A stretch of DNA of 64,000 nucleotides from Aurifilum marmelostoma (taxonomy: Eukaryota > Ascomycota > Sordariomycetes > Diaporthales > Cryphonectriaceae): positions 1,984,001 through 2,048,000 of the forward strand of contig JAMXSV010000003.1 in the NCBI GenBank assembly GCA_027559495.1, read 5' to 3'. A model generated the notes under the pieces. It worked only from the letters and a program-made list of their open reading frames with translations, was not told the origin of the DNA and made no database searches. The translations under genes and the position numbers were made by a program. This document shows, piece after piece, positions 23,698 through 35,540 of this stretch (the stretch's first letter is position 1; every line of letters begins with the position of its first letter).

Positions 23698-24732
23698 CTT
23701 GAAGATTGCGAAGTATATATCAGCCTTGGAAATTTTTTATGATTATTGTGATCTGGAGTGTCGTCGGTTTAAGTCGTGATGATTAGTTTCTGATGATCCG
23801 GAAGCGGTGGCTTTCGTCTTTGTTTTGCTGTCCTTTCTCTCTCTCTCTCTCCCCTCTCCAAACCTGGGACTGGTCGGATACTTATACTTGAAGCTGGATC
23901 CGGCCCCCAAAATGCCCCCTTTCCGAGAATATGCTGATGGCGTCGTCTCCTGTATCAAAATGGCCTGCACTAAGAGATGATGCCCTGCAAAGAAAAAAAA
24001 TAGACCAGATAAGATGGCCGACGTTTGGTCGACTCTTTTTTTAGGATGCCAGAAGGGCCTCTTCTCAACCTGTCTTTCGCCTCGTACGTAGAAGGAAAAA
24101 GACTGACTGGTGAGAGAGCTGCTGAAAAGATCGAGGAGCCACTCAGCGCTAACATGTCCAGCCCTCACGGCCGAAGCTGACCTGGGGAATAACCGTCGCA
24201 GGTTTCAGCGTTGCTGCGAAGCACATTTGCCTTTTTATTTACCATTCAGATATTCCCAGTCCCAGGGCCTGAAATTGCATTGGGCTCAGTGTAGAGTCGC
24301 AAAGGCGGCACGGACAGGTGTGGTTGCACAAGCCGCCGAGACGTGAAGCCTACAGGTCCTCATAAGCGGCCTTGGCTCGTGAAGAGGAGAAAAAGAATCT
24401 GTAGCATGGCCTGAGGCTTGGGCGGCTGTGCTATGCATGATTGTAAGCTCACTTATGCCAAATTGTTATTTTGCATCCCGAATCCGAGACTCCTCGCAGA
24501 ACTGGAATAGAAAATAGTGCGAAAGGGTGTACCTAGTACGCCTACGGTAGAACATGAATGCTCGCTCCATGATGTCCCCCAAATTAGTTACATATGTGTC
24601 ATGCGAGTTCTCTCAGAATACATTGAGGCGCATAGAAGATACTCGCGCCCTGAATCATGCACCGTCCTGTACTCGGTGCTCATCGGCTTTTTGGTCCAGC
24701 ACAACATGCCCTCCTGCCCCTCCCTGAGGCGT
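23698..24732. other. Spacer: promoter of secreted-protein gene / 3' region of 2EXR gene
   Basis: About 1 kb without a recognised gene. A (CT)n stretch at about 23836-23852 lies upstream of the secreted-protein start. Confidence 0.6.
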
Positions 24733-26233
24733 CTACTCAAACGCCATAGCCCAATCCAAGCACCGCCGGTCAATCTCAAACGAGACCACGGGCGTGAAAC
24801 TCGGCAGCGCCATGCCCATCAGCCTCACCAGCTCATGCTCCCCATTCAGCCGGCCCTCCTCGTCCAGCACGGGGCAGTCCTCCTCCCAATCGACGTCGTG
24901 GCCCGCCCCATTGCACAGGACATCCACCAGCACCATGAAGAAGTCAACCGGGGAAGTGATGGTGGAAGCAACCCCGCCGCAGCACAGCCCCCTCAGGACC
25001 CGCCAGCACGCGTCGAAGGCGGCCTCGCGGTCGAGCTGCCCGCCACCGAACCGCTCTTCAATGTCTTTGAGCCGCGCCAGGGAGTACTGGTCCGGCGTGA
25101 CCGCTTGGGCGTATCGGAGAAGGGTCGCCGTGTCGTTGGTGTTGATGATGGCAGGTTCTGCCTCGTGGGAGCGCGGGGGACGAGAAAGAGTAGTAGTGCC
25201 GGCGGTCTTTGCAGGCTTGCATCGGTGGTGGTAGTGGTGGCGGAGAGAGTAGTGTCCGTTGTCTTCTATCTGCTGCTGCTCAGTCGCTGCTGCAGGCTGT
25301 TGTTGACAAGAACAAGACGCCGCCGCAGCCGCCGGTCCCCTTCCCTGCGGCGATTGGAGCTCAAGGCCAAACATGCCCGAGCGCATCAGGCGGTCCAGCA
25401 AGGCGGGGTCGCGAGCCTTCGTCACTGTGAAGCAGCCCACCTCGACAAAGACGTGCTCCCTCTGCCTGAGGAAGTTATCATAGAGGAGCTGGCCGATGAG
25501 TCGTCCCCGCTGCCCGGAAGGCGAGACCATACGCGTGCGTGTGAGGTCGGAGATGATCTTGGCGGAGATGAGAAGAGGCAAGGTTGGGTCGTCCCTTGCC
25601 ATGGCGATGATCTCGTTCTTGCCGCCTCTTCCACCCTCAGAAGAAGAAGAAGAAGTAGGTGAAGACCCATTGTCGGCGTCGTCAAAGTCAAGGAGATCAA
25701 AGGTAATGCACATCCCGAGGCGCACCAGGTCCGTCTTCTTGTTGTGCCATACTGGCGACCTCTGCCGCCACGATCTGTCGAGGAACCACTTCCGGCGGTC
25801 GAAGCGTGTGGCATCGATCCAGGCGCCGTGGAGACACACCACCTCGTGGGCCTCCCGGCACACCTGCGCGATGACAGGGTAGCCGCGGGGGTGAGGTCTA
25901 TCTCCGGGGCCCAGGTCGTGCCAGGGCTCCATGATGCGGCGCGGGATGCACTGTTCCCATATGGCTGCCCGGATCTCGTAGGGCAGCTTGACGAACTGTG
26001 GGAATGTCCGAGTGGTTCCTTGGCCTTTTGTAGTGTTAACTTGTCTTCTCTTGATCTTGTCCGTGGATGAGATGGCCTCATCAGGATGTGAAATAGTCCT
26101 TCTTCTTACCTTGGTCGTCTAGGGCTTCAACATCCTGAGTTCCAATGGTTATACGCTCGAGCGCTCGAGTTAGAGTTTCGTCATTTGCTGCAGCACCACC
26201 ACCGTCGCGCGGCTCCTCCATGTCGGATGTCAT
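24733..26233 (-). CDS. 2EXR-domain protein
   Basis: Fungal protein of unknown function with the 2EXR domain. Exons 26233-26110 and 26024-24733 flank an 85-bp intron (GTAAGA...CAAAAG); the result is 471 aa. The domain begins just after the intron: FPQFVKLPYEIRAAIWEQCI, then VCREAHEV and the RFDRRKWFLDRSW region. The middle has a Q/A/S-rich segment; the C-terminal half (RLKDIEERFGGG, WEEDCPVLDEEGRLNGEHEL) looks folded. Family members are numerous in Pezizomycotina and have no established biochemical activity. The start is ATG 26233; the open frame extends 12 codons upstream but only to a GTG. Confidence 0.8.
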
Positions 26234-27496
26234 ATTCGTGTCGTCTGTATTCTTGATTGGACGTATCACAACTCCCTAGTAGCCAAGCTAGAGAGAAGAC
26301 GTCAATAGTATTTAGACTTTTTCTTCGTTCGGATCTTGTTTCAAAGTCGTCAAGGTATTTCTGAACGCTAGCACGTGGCCGTGTAGAAAAAGAAAAGAGG
26401 TCAATAGACGGTGTGCGGAGAGGGAAAAAGGAGACCCACGGTGCGTGCCGCGTCCACTCACCGGGCAGAACCAGTGGTCACTACCAAGGGAGGCGGCAGA
26501 GTGTCCCCCCCTCCCGCGACATGTTGTCTCATGGCCAAGCCATTTTCATACGCCTTCTTCCCCACGCCCCGACAACCAAACACCCTTTTGTTGCACTTTT
26601 GCATTAAATAGAACACGAGTCAGTCTTCTCAAACATTGATATCGTTCATTCAATTTCCTAGGGGGATCTCGACAGGACGCAGCGTGTCCCGAGAGCAAGA
26701 GCTGCATGTAGAGCCACCGCCTTCATGCTAAGAGCGACGATCCCAGCAGACGCAGCAAAGCACAAAGTTCCGGGCAGATTCCATCCCAATCACGGTGTCC
26801 CGCCATCGCCACCGCCACCAAAATAGCAACGAATCTCAAAAAGGTGAAACGTTCACAAAGTCTGCGCATGAGAAACGCCGTCATGACCAAACTTTCTGTT
26901 GTAGTAATGCTGTGTCCGCAAAATGTCGAAGGTAGAAATATCGCACCACCCAGAAAATCCTTGGGGTATAAAGACCTTGCAGAATGAAAGCCGCAAAAAA
27001 ATAAAAATAAAAAATCCAAAGTCAAAGTCTCGATGCAATTTTGTTCTTGCCAATCGATGCCGGGCTGGGAAACAGCCTCTCATCCTCCTTTCCTTCGGAA
27101 CGCCGACCTTTGCCCCATTCTGCTGTGTGCCCCGGCCTAAAAAAGATTAATATTTTCAATGATAGAAGTGAAGAATGTCGTTTGTCGCGGCTGTGATTGG
27201 TGCAGGGCCTGTTGCCCTCGTCGAGCTTCGACAGCTCGCTCTTTTGGAACGGATAGCTGCCACGGCCAAAAACCAGCCCCGAGACGTGCATGCTCTCAAC
27301 AAACGTGACCTGTCCGGTGCTGCTGACCAGACACAACATGTCCCGTATTCTCTTGTGCCTTCGTCTCTGCCGAAAGTAGTACATAACACACACCTCACGA
27401 ATGACCACCTCCAGCAGCTGTTGTTGGTCATCTGCTGCTGCTGCACAACCCCTCTCCCAGACCCCATCCTGTTCCGTAGAAGGCGCAAGAGCTGCT
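26234..27496. other. Spacer: 2EXR promoter and spt20 3' region
   Basis: About 1.26 kb. A-rich sequence occurs around 26990-27020. No protein-like open frame; the region near 27497 is probably the spt20 3' UTR. A GTATGT at the spt20 stop leaves open a further short 3' exon here. Confidence 0.5.
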
Positions 27497-30400
27497 CTAC
27501 ATACCCTGCGGCATCATACCCTGCATGGCCTGCTGCTGCTGTTGCTGCATGGCTTGCTGCTGCATGAGCTGCTGCTGCTGCATGGCTTGCGCTTGCCGTT
27601 GCCGCAGGAGGACCTGCTGCTGTTGCGGCGTCAGCGATGCTTGTCCTGCGCTTCGCTGCTTTTCTTGGAGCCATCTACTTTGAGCATTGGCTCTACACTG
27701 CTTCTTAATCTGTTCGATTTGCGCTGGCGGTGCGGTCTCCATGGTCCAGCCACGCTGTTGCAGGATGTTGCCGATATTTGACATGTACAGCCTCTGGGCT
27801 AACTGGTTCACTTCTTGCTGCATTGTCAAAATGTCTTGCTGCGACATCTGCTGGACGGCCTGAGCCATCATCTGCTGAGGTTGCATTTGCTGGGGGTGAC
27901 CTTGCTGGTGCTGCGCGAGTTGCTGCATTTGTTGTTGTTGTTGTTGTTGCTGTTGCTGTTGCTGCTGCTGCTGCTGCTGCATCTGCTGCATCAGGGCCAT
28001 CTGTTGATTAGGAAACGTGCCCATGCCAACCATGTTTTGACCGCCACCTTGAGCGAGGCGCATCTGGTTGTTGCCCGCCTGTTGTTGCATAGCCCTCAGT
28101 TGTTGCAGTTGCTGTATCATCTGGGGGTTCTGAGCCATGTTGGGGTTCTGAGCCATTGTCTGGCGCATCTTTTGCTGCTGTTGAGCAATGAACCTCTGGT
28201 GCATCAGGGTCTGCTGCTGCTGGGTGGCTCCGTTCATCTGCATCATCTGCGCTTGTTGCTGCATCTGGCGTTGCTGTTGCTGCATGACATGAACTTGCTG
28301 CTGCAGCAGGTTGGGGTTCTGGGCCAGATGCGCCATGGCCGGGTTGTTCATCATCATTTGTTGCATCTGCGGCGCCATCATATTAGGGGGCGGGCTTGCC
28401 TGCGTCATGCGAGGAGTGTTCGCCAGTTGCTGTGATCGGCTGATTGGAGTTGCTTGAGCCATGTTCGGCGTGGCATGTGGCATGCGCGGCGTACCAGAGG
28501 CATGGCTCTGCTGGCTGCCACGTGCAGACATGCTGACGGCCATAGGTGCCGACATTGAGGGTTGGTTGACCACTGACGGTGGCCTGGCAGGGCTCCCCGC
28601 GCCCATACTTGAGCCAGATGGCTGCATGCTCACACCGCCAACCATGGGCGATGACATGTGCTGGGGTGTGCTGTGTTGCACCATTGGTGAGGAAGCTGGT
28701 GGGTGGGGAGGCGGTAGCACCCCCCTGTAGCCGCGCCTGTGCCATGGGCATCCCGTTCGGCGCTGACACAGGTAGAGACACAGGTACTCCATTGGCCTGG
28801 CCATTTTGCGCAGGATGGCCGTGTGCGTTCTGGTTCAAGTTGGCGAGTGCCTGTTTTTGTTGCGCCTGGGCCTGCTGGGCCTGCTGAGCCTGCTGGGCCT
28901 GCTGGGCCTGCGCACGCGCCTGGGCCTGGGCCTGAGCGAGCTGCATCTTACGCCGAAGCTCCTCCTGCTGCTGTTGCTGCTGCTGCTGCTGGGCCTGCTG
29001 TGCTGCCGCCTGCTGTGCTGCCGCCTGCTCTCTGCGGGCACGTTCTTCCGCTGCCGCCTGCTGCTGCTGCTGAGCCTGTGCCTGCAACTTCTGCTCCTGA
29101 AGCCTCTTTTCGTTCTCCGCCTGCTTGAGCTTCTCCTGTCTTGCCCGCTCCGCATGTTCTCTCTTGATCTCTTCGATTTTCTTGAAACGTTCAAAGGTGG
29201 GATCAAAAGCCTGCACCTGTTGCTGAGCGTCACCACCAGACACTGAGCTGACGCCTTGTCCGCTACGTTCGTCCAGTGCAAGCAGAAATCTCTCATTTTC
29301 GGCGGCTTGTGCCTCATCTGCGGCCATCTCCGCCACGGTTCTCTTGCGTGTCTTGGGCTGCGGTGGCGGGTGAAATCGGTGCTCATACAATGCCTCTTGT
29401 TGTTGGATCTTGATGATGGTGCCTAAGGCATCCTTTGTAGGCTCCAGGTCTAGCGGCGGCAAGGTGGCCAGCAGAAATGCGCCTTCGGCGGGGTGAATAT
29501 TGCTCCTGTCGAGTTCCATGCGTTCACGTTTCGCCTTCTTGTTGGGCGGAGGTAAACTCGAGCCTGTGGGAGTGGGAGGAACGGCGGCCGAAGGAGTTGG
29601 GGGAACAACGCCGTTGGCAGCCGCATCCATGCGGCCATCGATCGAAGCCCGTGGATTGCAAGCCTTGATAGCTAAGTCCGCCTGTCGGCTCTGTTGCGTT
29701 GGAAATAGGACAAGTGTGGTGACTTTTGGCTTGACAGGAGCCTTGCTCTTCTGGACCTGCGGCGAGCTGGAAGCCGACGAGCCCCCGGGCTCCGTCTTGT
29801 CCTTGTTGTCAGGATCCTTCTTCACATGGCCGTCGCCAGCAGCCCCTTCAGCGGGAAACGGGCGATTTGTCGAAGGGGTGACAAATGGACTCTGGCGATG
29901 TATTGAATTGGTGGGGTCCTGCTTGGAGCGAGATGAGGGCCGAGACGAGTCATCCTTGTCCGCGACGACGACCTTGTGATCATGAACTTCTACAATCAAG
30001 CAGCCTTCGTAGAAAGGAACTCCGTCGTTCGTAAAGTCGGCCATCAGATCATGCGGTATCGTGCGACTCCTTATGTGGTCAAGAATGGTCTTCATTGGGG
30101 ATGTGTATAGAAAGTAATCATCTTGGGCATCGAATTTGAAATGGTTCGGGTACAGGTGGATGACGAGCGAGGGTGGGTTGCCGACATATTTATTTAATAT
30201 GTATCTCTGTGTTGGGGCTTTTTGTTTCATGTTGGTAAAAAGAGATGTCAGCCACCGGGCGCTCTATCATCGACTTGTAGCAGGGTTGGGAAGACACTCA
30301 CGCTGTTCAACGACCACCGGCACCGCAGGCGGCTCGATGGCACTGCTTGGGACTGGCTGCAAGGCGCCATTGGTGGTAGGAGGACGAGCAGTCCCATTGG

Positions 30401-30647
30401 TAGCCGCAGCAGTGATCTCTGGACGTATCTGGGTAGGAGGTCTTGCCACAGTGACAGTCCCTCCATTGGCGACAGCAGCCTTTGCGGATTGTTTGGCGCT
30501 GTTGGGCGGCTTTTTGGCCGACATGGACGGGGAAGGAGAAGTCGACGAGGCGAGGCCATTTGTCTGTATGCCGGGCGGGACAGGCCGCTTCGTCTTGGGA
30601 TGAGGAGGGATGATGGGAGGTGGGATCGGAGTGGTGCTGGGCGCCAT
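27497..30647 (-). CDS. spt20: SAGA complex subunit Spt20 (one frame break)
   Basis: Structural subunit of the SAGA histone acetyltransferase co-activator. Exon 1 is 30647-30302; the 84-bp intron 30301-30218 (GTGAGT...AAAAAG) is followed by exon 2. The start MAPSTTPIPPPIIPPH with KRPVPPGIQTNG fits the fungal family. The Spt20 domain follows: PPSLVIHLYPNHFKFD, YFLYTSPMKTILDHI and VPFYEGCLIVEVHDHK. The rest is a coiled, Glu/Arg/Gln-rich segment (KFKKIEEIKREHAERARQ-like) and then strongly Gln/Met-rich sequence with a pure Gln run near 27940-27985. The frame changes at the C-run 28720-28725 (G6 on the coding strand); removing one base gives about 1021 aa. The stop at 27497 overlaps a possible GTATGT donor, so the extreme C-terminus is uncertain. 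Confidence 0.88.
27930..27990 (-). repeat. Poly-glutamine tract (CAG/CAA)n in spt20
   Basis: Mixed CAA and CAG codons give about 18 consecutive glutamines in the C-terminal activator-like part of Spt20. Further shorter Gln runs surround it. Confidence 0.85.
28720..28725 (-). other. Frame break at six-base G/C run in spt20
   Basis: Before the run codons start at 2 mod 3, after it at 1 mod 3. With five G the coding strand continues from QARLQG into VLPPPHPPASSP without interruption. As written the first part would end at 28383. Confidence 0.78.
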
Positions 30648-31700
30648 CTCGACTGTGTGGGTTGTTCAGCTCCACGGTGGAGCGTGTAGGTGTTTTGGAC
30701 GGATCCCCCAGCTTACTCGGGCACGATGCGACGGTCGCGATCCGATCGCATTGGTCCCGGTAGTCTGGGCGTGAGGTTGCGGCGAGAGTAGAGAGATAGC
30801 GACGGGGAAAATTAAGACGAGAGCAACTAAGATTGGTGATCGGGGTGGTTGTGAGTCGCGGTCTCGATTCGGAGGATGGCGCACGCGGTGAGATTTGGGG
30901 GTCCCGTTTTGATGCGCGCTCAAACGAACAGGCAGTTGCCTTTATTCTGCGTAGCCATTGAGGAAGGGGAAAAAGGAGGGGCGAGATAGATAGATCTCCT
31001 GAGCAGTGGCGAATGCGCCAGGCATAGAAATGATGACAGTTGAGTCGATGCTGGAACGATCGGATGGTGAGGTGATGAGAAGGACGCGGGGGTGTTGGAT
31101 GTGGTGATGGTTGTGCGCGTGGTTTACTGTGGGGCTCCGTGTCGTCGATGAGGCTCAATACCCAAAGTCCACCATACCCAAACCCCTTGCCTGCTGCCCC
31201 GCACGGACCAACCGTGAGGCTGGCCCATCTCAGCCCATAAGGGCCCCGTTTGATATTATGTCAGCACGCGAACCCCGTCAATTAGTATCGTATCACCTTG
31301 TCTGCTATGGACGGTACCTGGGTACTTACCTAAGTAATTAACTTGCACAGTAGCCCGATGAAGCCTTGAAGCATTCCACCTTGTGCAAAGTGTCCCACAT
31401 TAGACATGCATGCTAATCAGAAATTGACGTTTTCTTCTTCTTCTTCTTCTTCTTCTTCCTGGATAATCATTCAATCATCATGTGGCCAACCGAATGAATA
31501 AAATCATCTTGGCTAACCCTGTGCTCAAGTACCCAAGCACATCATAGTATCTGCATCCTCCTTTGGTTTACTCTGGACCCAAGCCTCTGTGTTCCTGCGC
31601 AAGGCAATCAATTTTATTACAAAGCTAACTGAGGTTGTTATATATCATGTCTCATATTCCCTGACCAGATACGTCGGACACATTGGAAAATTAATCATCA
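30648..31700. other. Spacer: spt20 promoter / pex22 3' region
   Basis: About 1.05 kb. The 650 bp next to spt20 should hold its promoter and leader. A (TTC)n repeat lies at 31432-31458. No coding sequence is recognised. Confidence 0.6.
31432..31458. repeat. (TTC)n microsatellite
   Basis: About nine consecutive TTC/CTT triplets in non-coding sequence downstream of pex22. Confidence 0.85.
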
Positions 31701-33122
31701 TCACTCGTTTCCTTGAACCCGCCTGGACCAGTCGTCACTAACTCTCATTCCATCCACAACAACAACTCCCCGACCACGCCCGACCCGATCTTCTCGCTGC
31801 CACCACTTTTGTTCAGCCTGAGACTTCTCTGCTTCAGACTCGCTGTCTGCCAAGCCACCGTGGCCATTGTCAGCTCCGACCACGAGAGTCACGTCGTACC
31901 TGAGCCACGTCTGGAGCTTCTGTACGTTGCTGCCATTCTCGCCAGCTAGTGACTCCTGCAGATAGACAACTTCTGGTTTGAGGTGGTGCAGTATGTGGAC
32001 ATAGCCGGCCGAGGTGGTAAATGGAAGGACGTTGACCTCCTTCTCGACGAGATCGACGGCCTGTGCGTACGTCTTGTTGAAGGCCGAAATGCCCGTCGCC
32101 GTTAGTCTGCTTGAGATGTCAGCCAGGAAGCCACAGATATATGTATAGAGAGGGAGAGAGAGTAAAGACACTTACTGGGGGCTTCTGGTCTCATCGCCAG
32201 GAGTTACGGCCTGCTCCTGTCCGACCATGGAGAAGGACGAGCTCAGAGAGGGTGGGGCCCGGCTGGCAGGCGCGTCCGTCGATGTTTCCTTCAGATTCGG
32301 CGCATAGATGAGGATGAACAGCTTGATCTTTGAATGGTCGTTGTGTTTGGGAATATGCGACAAGATAGACTGCATTTTCGCATCACATTAGCATCCTGCA
32401 GACACCAGCAGCAGAGGCAAATGCATGCCATTCAGGGGTGACGTATGAACCTGACATACTGCGTGTTCATGATATCCATCCTCGTCCAGGTCGTCGAGCT
32501 GCGAATCAGCCGAGACCACAATTGCGACTGTCTTCCTCCTCCTGTTGGAAGGATCGCGTGTCTGTGCTGCAGACGGCTTCTCCTTCTTCGCATCCGCCTC
32601 TTCAGACCATGTCTCGTGGTCCGCAAAGGCTGACTTGTCCTCCTCCCGGATAGCAGCCAGGGCGCTCCCCACTGCTGTCCCAGCGGCAGCCACGCCCGCG
32701 ACGACCGTCTTGCCTGCACGGTCCAGTATATGCTGTGGGCTTGGGGTGCGGCGAAGGGCGCCCGACATGCGCGCTCCCCAGCTCGTCGGCCCACCTGGGG
32801 TGTCGACCGCAACCTCAGTAGTCCCGTAGCCGACCTCGTCGGGCCTCAGGTCGCTTCGGAAAGAAGGTGGTGCTCGAGAGCTGACGCCGTCGCCTGTCGA
32901 GCCATAGGCAGGGTTGTCGCCATAGTCGGCGTTCTCGTAGTCGAGATGCTGCGCGATTGTCTCGTCCTCGTCCTCCTCTTCCTCGCTGCCACTGCGCTGG
33001 CTCCAGATCCAGGCCGCAACTCCAACTGTCGCGACAGTCACTGTCACCGCCAGAGGTACCCAATGGCTCCAGACACCATGTCGGCGCCGCGATGAGCCTC
33101 GATTATCATAAGGCGACGACAT
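31701..33122 (-). CDS. pex22: Peroxin Pex22-like protein
   Basis: Candidate membrane anchor of the ubiquitin-conjugating enzyme Pex4 on the peroxisome, needed for Pex5 receptor recycling. Three exons, 33122-32460, 32369-32176 and 32106-31701, with 90-bp and 69-bp introns (GTATGT...TGCAG with a GCTAATG branch site; GTAAGT...AGCAG), give about 420 aa. A basic N-terminus (SSRRRHGVWSH) precedes one membrane segment, WVPLAVTVTVATVGVAAWIW. Then comes a long disordered region, and a C-terminal alpha/beta domain that starts RRRKTVAIVVSADS and continues KLFILIYAPNLKE, AFNKTYAQAVDLV and VLPFTTSAGYVHIL. This Rossmann-like domain and topology match what I know of filamentous-fungal Pex22-like proteins, a fast-evolving family. 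ATG 33122 is used because the codon before it is GTG. Confidence 0.72.
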
Positions 33123-33793
33123 CACGAGGGGGCGATCATCGCAGTTGTGGTTCGAATTGCGGGGGCGGCAGGATGCGCAACAGTATGCGATCTAGGACCA
33201 GAGAACGCTTATTTACTTGGTCGGCGGGGTTGATTCGGGGAGAGATGAGAGAATTTATGTGTTACAAGATTGAGGAGGTTGCTGCATCGAGTACGAAAGG
33301 AGAGGAAGGACGTGTGGCTGGTATGGAGTCTTCAGCGCGCAGTCCGCGGGGAAGATTGGCGCATCTGGGTGGCTGGGTGTGTTATTGTGAGCCTTCCTCA
33401 CTGCTGCAAGTGCTGCCCAGGGTTACCGGTACCACAGCTACCATAGCCTGTACCACCGCATGCTGTACTGCCTTTGGAGCTACGGTCCGGCCCCAACCCT
33501 CAGGGTTACCCCCGCTAGGACTGAGCTGAACCCGAATCTGCTTACATAAGGTGCCGAAAGTCCATGGTGAACTTTCATGTGAGTCAATCGACCTCTCTCA
33601 TACATGTCAAGGATGGTGGGCACCTTTTCTTTTTCACAGCACCCAGGACGATTTCGACGAGGTCTTCAAGACAGGCAACGACAGAACTGTGACCCCCTAT
33701 GATCATCAGGTTACTGCAATCTCCCATCAATCGAGTACGACATTCAACCTTCAAGACAACTTGATCTGTCGTCGAAGAAAAAAAGGTCCTACA
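33123..33793. promoter_or_regulatory. Divergent pex22-gcd1 promoter
   Basis: A 0.67-kb spacer between two genes read away from each other. It contains one TGAGTCA at 33580-33586. No coding sequence is seen; an open frame runs into gcd1 from 33551 but has no ATG before 33794. Confidence 0.65.
33580..33586. promoter_or_regulatory. TGAGTCA, Gcn4/CPC1-type site upstream of gcd1
   Basis: Exact match to the Gcn4/CPC1 consensus TGASTCA, about 208 bases upstream of the gcd1 start. Function is inferred from sequence and position only; such 7-mers also occur by chance several times in 64 kb. Confidence 0.35.
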
Positions 33794-35540
33794 ATGCCAC
33801 ACGCAGTATCTTCAGCCTCTCCTGGGCTGCAGGCGTTGATTCTCTGTGGTCCAGGATCATCGTTTCCAACATTCACGGCCAACCCAGATGAAAATCCAAA
33901 AGCTCTGCTTCCCATCGCCAACAGACCCATGGTCTGGTACCCTCTCGAATTTTGCTATCGGGCTGGTATCTCTGGTAAGTAGGACGCAATCCCGCTACGC
34001 GGGTTGAGGAGGCAGTACAGAGCATGAGGAGCGAGAATACAGGGCTAATACTATCGAAAACCAAGACATAACACTCATATGCCCACCATCAGCCGAGAAG
34101 GCGATAGCGTCAGCTCTCAGCCTGAACCCAGCACTCACAAGTCTTCCCCTGCCACGGCCTGTGCTGTTGGCGCCCGAGGAACTGGACCATAACACGGGCA
34201 CGGCAGAGATTCTCCGACTGCGCGAGGTTAGAGAGACAGTCAAGGGTGATTTTCTGGTCCTCCCGTGCGACCTGGTCTGTGAGCTTGGCGGAGACCAGCT
34301 TCTCCAGTCCTGGATGGTGCACTCGCAGACCCTGCGAGACCTGGTGGGCAACCACTACGGACTGATCAAGAACACTCAAGGTGTGCATAGCGGTGGCCTA
34401 GGCGTCTGGTATCAGACAAAGACGGAAACACCCATCAAGGGACTCGAGACCGACTTCATCGCCACCACGCCCCTGCCTGCCTCGTCTGCTTCTGCCAAAG
34501 AGTCGCTGACCCCACACATTTCAAACTTGGTCTACTCGATGCCCACCGATTCACTAAACGACCTGACGGACGAGAAGAAGGGCTTTCCCCTGCGACACGG
34601 GCTCCTCCGATCGCATCCCCGCGTACAGATGCGCATGACGCATCGGGACGCACACATCTACATCTTCCCACAGTGGGTCATGGACTTTGTGCAGGAGAAC
34701 GAGCGGCTGGACAGCATTGGCGAAGACGTGGTGGGCTGGTGGGCCAAGGCTGGCTGGCAGACGGGCCTGGCCCAGAAGCTAGGATTTGACAGAATGTTCA
34801 CCCCTGAGTCTGGCAAAAACGTCGAGACGGTCCTCGGACACGATGACAACATGTCGTCCTCTGACATTACCCCAGACCCGGACGAGGCCCGCGATGGTGT
34901 AACGGATGTGACCGGTCTTCCACCTGCGGCCTCGCAGCGGCCCGCCTCGGCCTCTAATAACGTCCCTCCCATTCTGGCCTACGCCCACCCGTCCCTGCCC
35001 GAGGCTCCGCTCATCCGCAGGGTTGATACAGCCCAGCTGCTGCTTGCCACCTCGCTGCAGCTCGCAAAGCTGCCCTCCGCCGAAGAGGCTGGCGATTCGC
35101 CCTTCGCCCATCCCCGCAAGGTCATGTACCCAGAGGGCGTCAAGGGCCGCACAACCATCACGCGCCAAGATAGCCTGGTGGGTGAGAACGTCACTGTCGA
35201 TGAGAAGGTCGCCATCAAGGAGACCGTCGTGGGCGCCAACTGTCAGATCAAGGAGGGTGCCAAACTTTCACAGTGCCTCCTCATGGACGGTGTCGTGGTG
35301 GGCAAAAACTGCAAGCTAACGCGCTGCATTCTTGGCAAGAGGAGCGAGATTGGAGACAACTGCACACTGACGGACTGCGAGGTGCAGGAGAACCTTATGG
35401 TAGAGGCCAAGAGCGACGAGAAGAGCGCCAAGCTGATGAGCAGCTCGGGCCTGGAGGCCACTGAGGAGGAGATGCAGGAGGTTTACCAGGAGTTCGGGGG
35501 CGATGAACAGACACAGGATGACGAAACAGCCGTGCTCTGA
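33794..35540 (+). CDS. gcd1: Translation initiation factor eIF2B subunit gamma
   Basis: Subunit of the guanine nucleotide exchange factor for eIF2, the step controlled by Gcn2 phosphorylation under amino acid starvation. Exons 33794-33974 and 34066-35540 flank a 91-bp intron (GTAAGT...CCAAG), giving 551 aa, close to the family's usual size. The N-terminal nucleotidyltransferase-like domain has LQALILCGPGSSFPTFT, NPKALLPIANRPMVWYPLE and GDFLVLPCDLVCELGG. The C-terminal left-handed beta-helix has the hexapeptide-type series VGENVTVDEKVAIKETVVGA, CQIKEGAKLSQCLL and LGKRSEIGDNCTLTDCEVQ. It ends in an acidic tail. A Cys-Gly-Pro-Gly stretch replaces the glycine-rich GxGxRL nucleotide motif of true pyrophosphorylases, as expected for a structural subunit. 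Confidence 0.93.
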
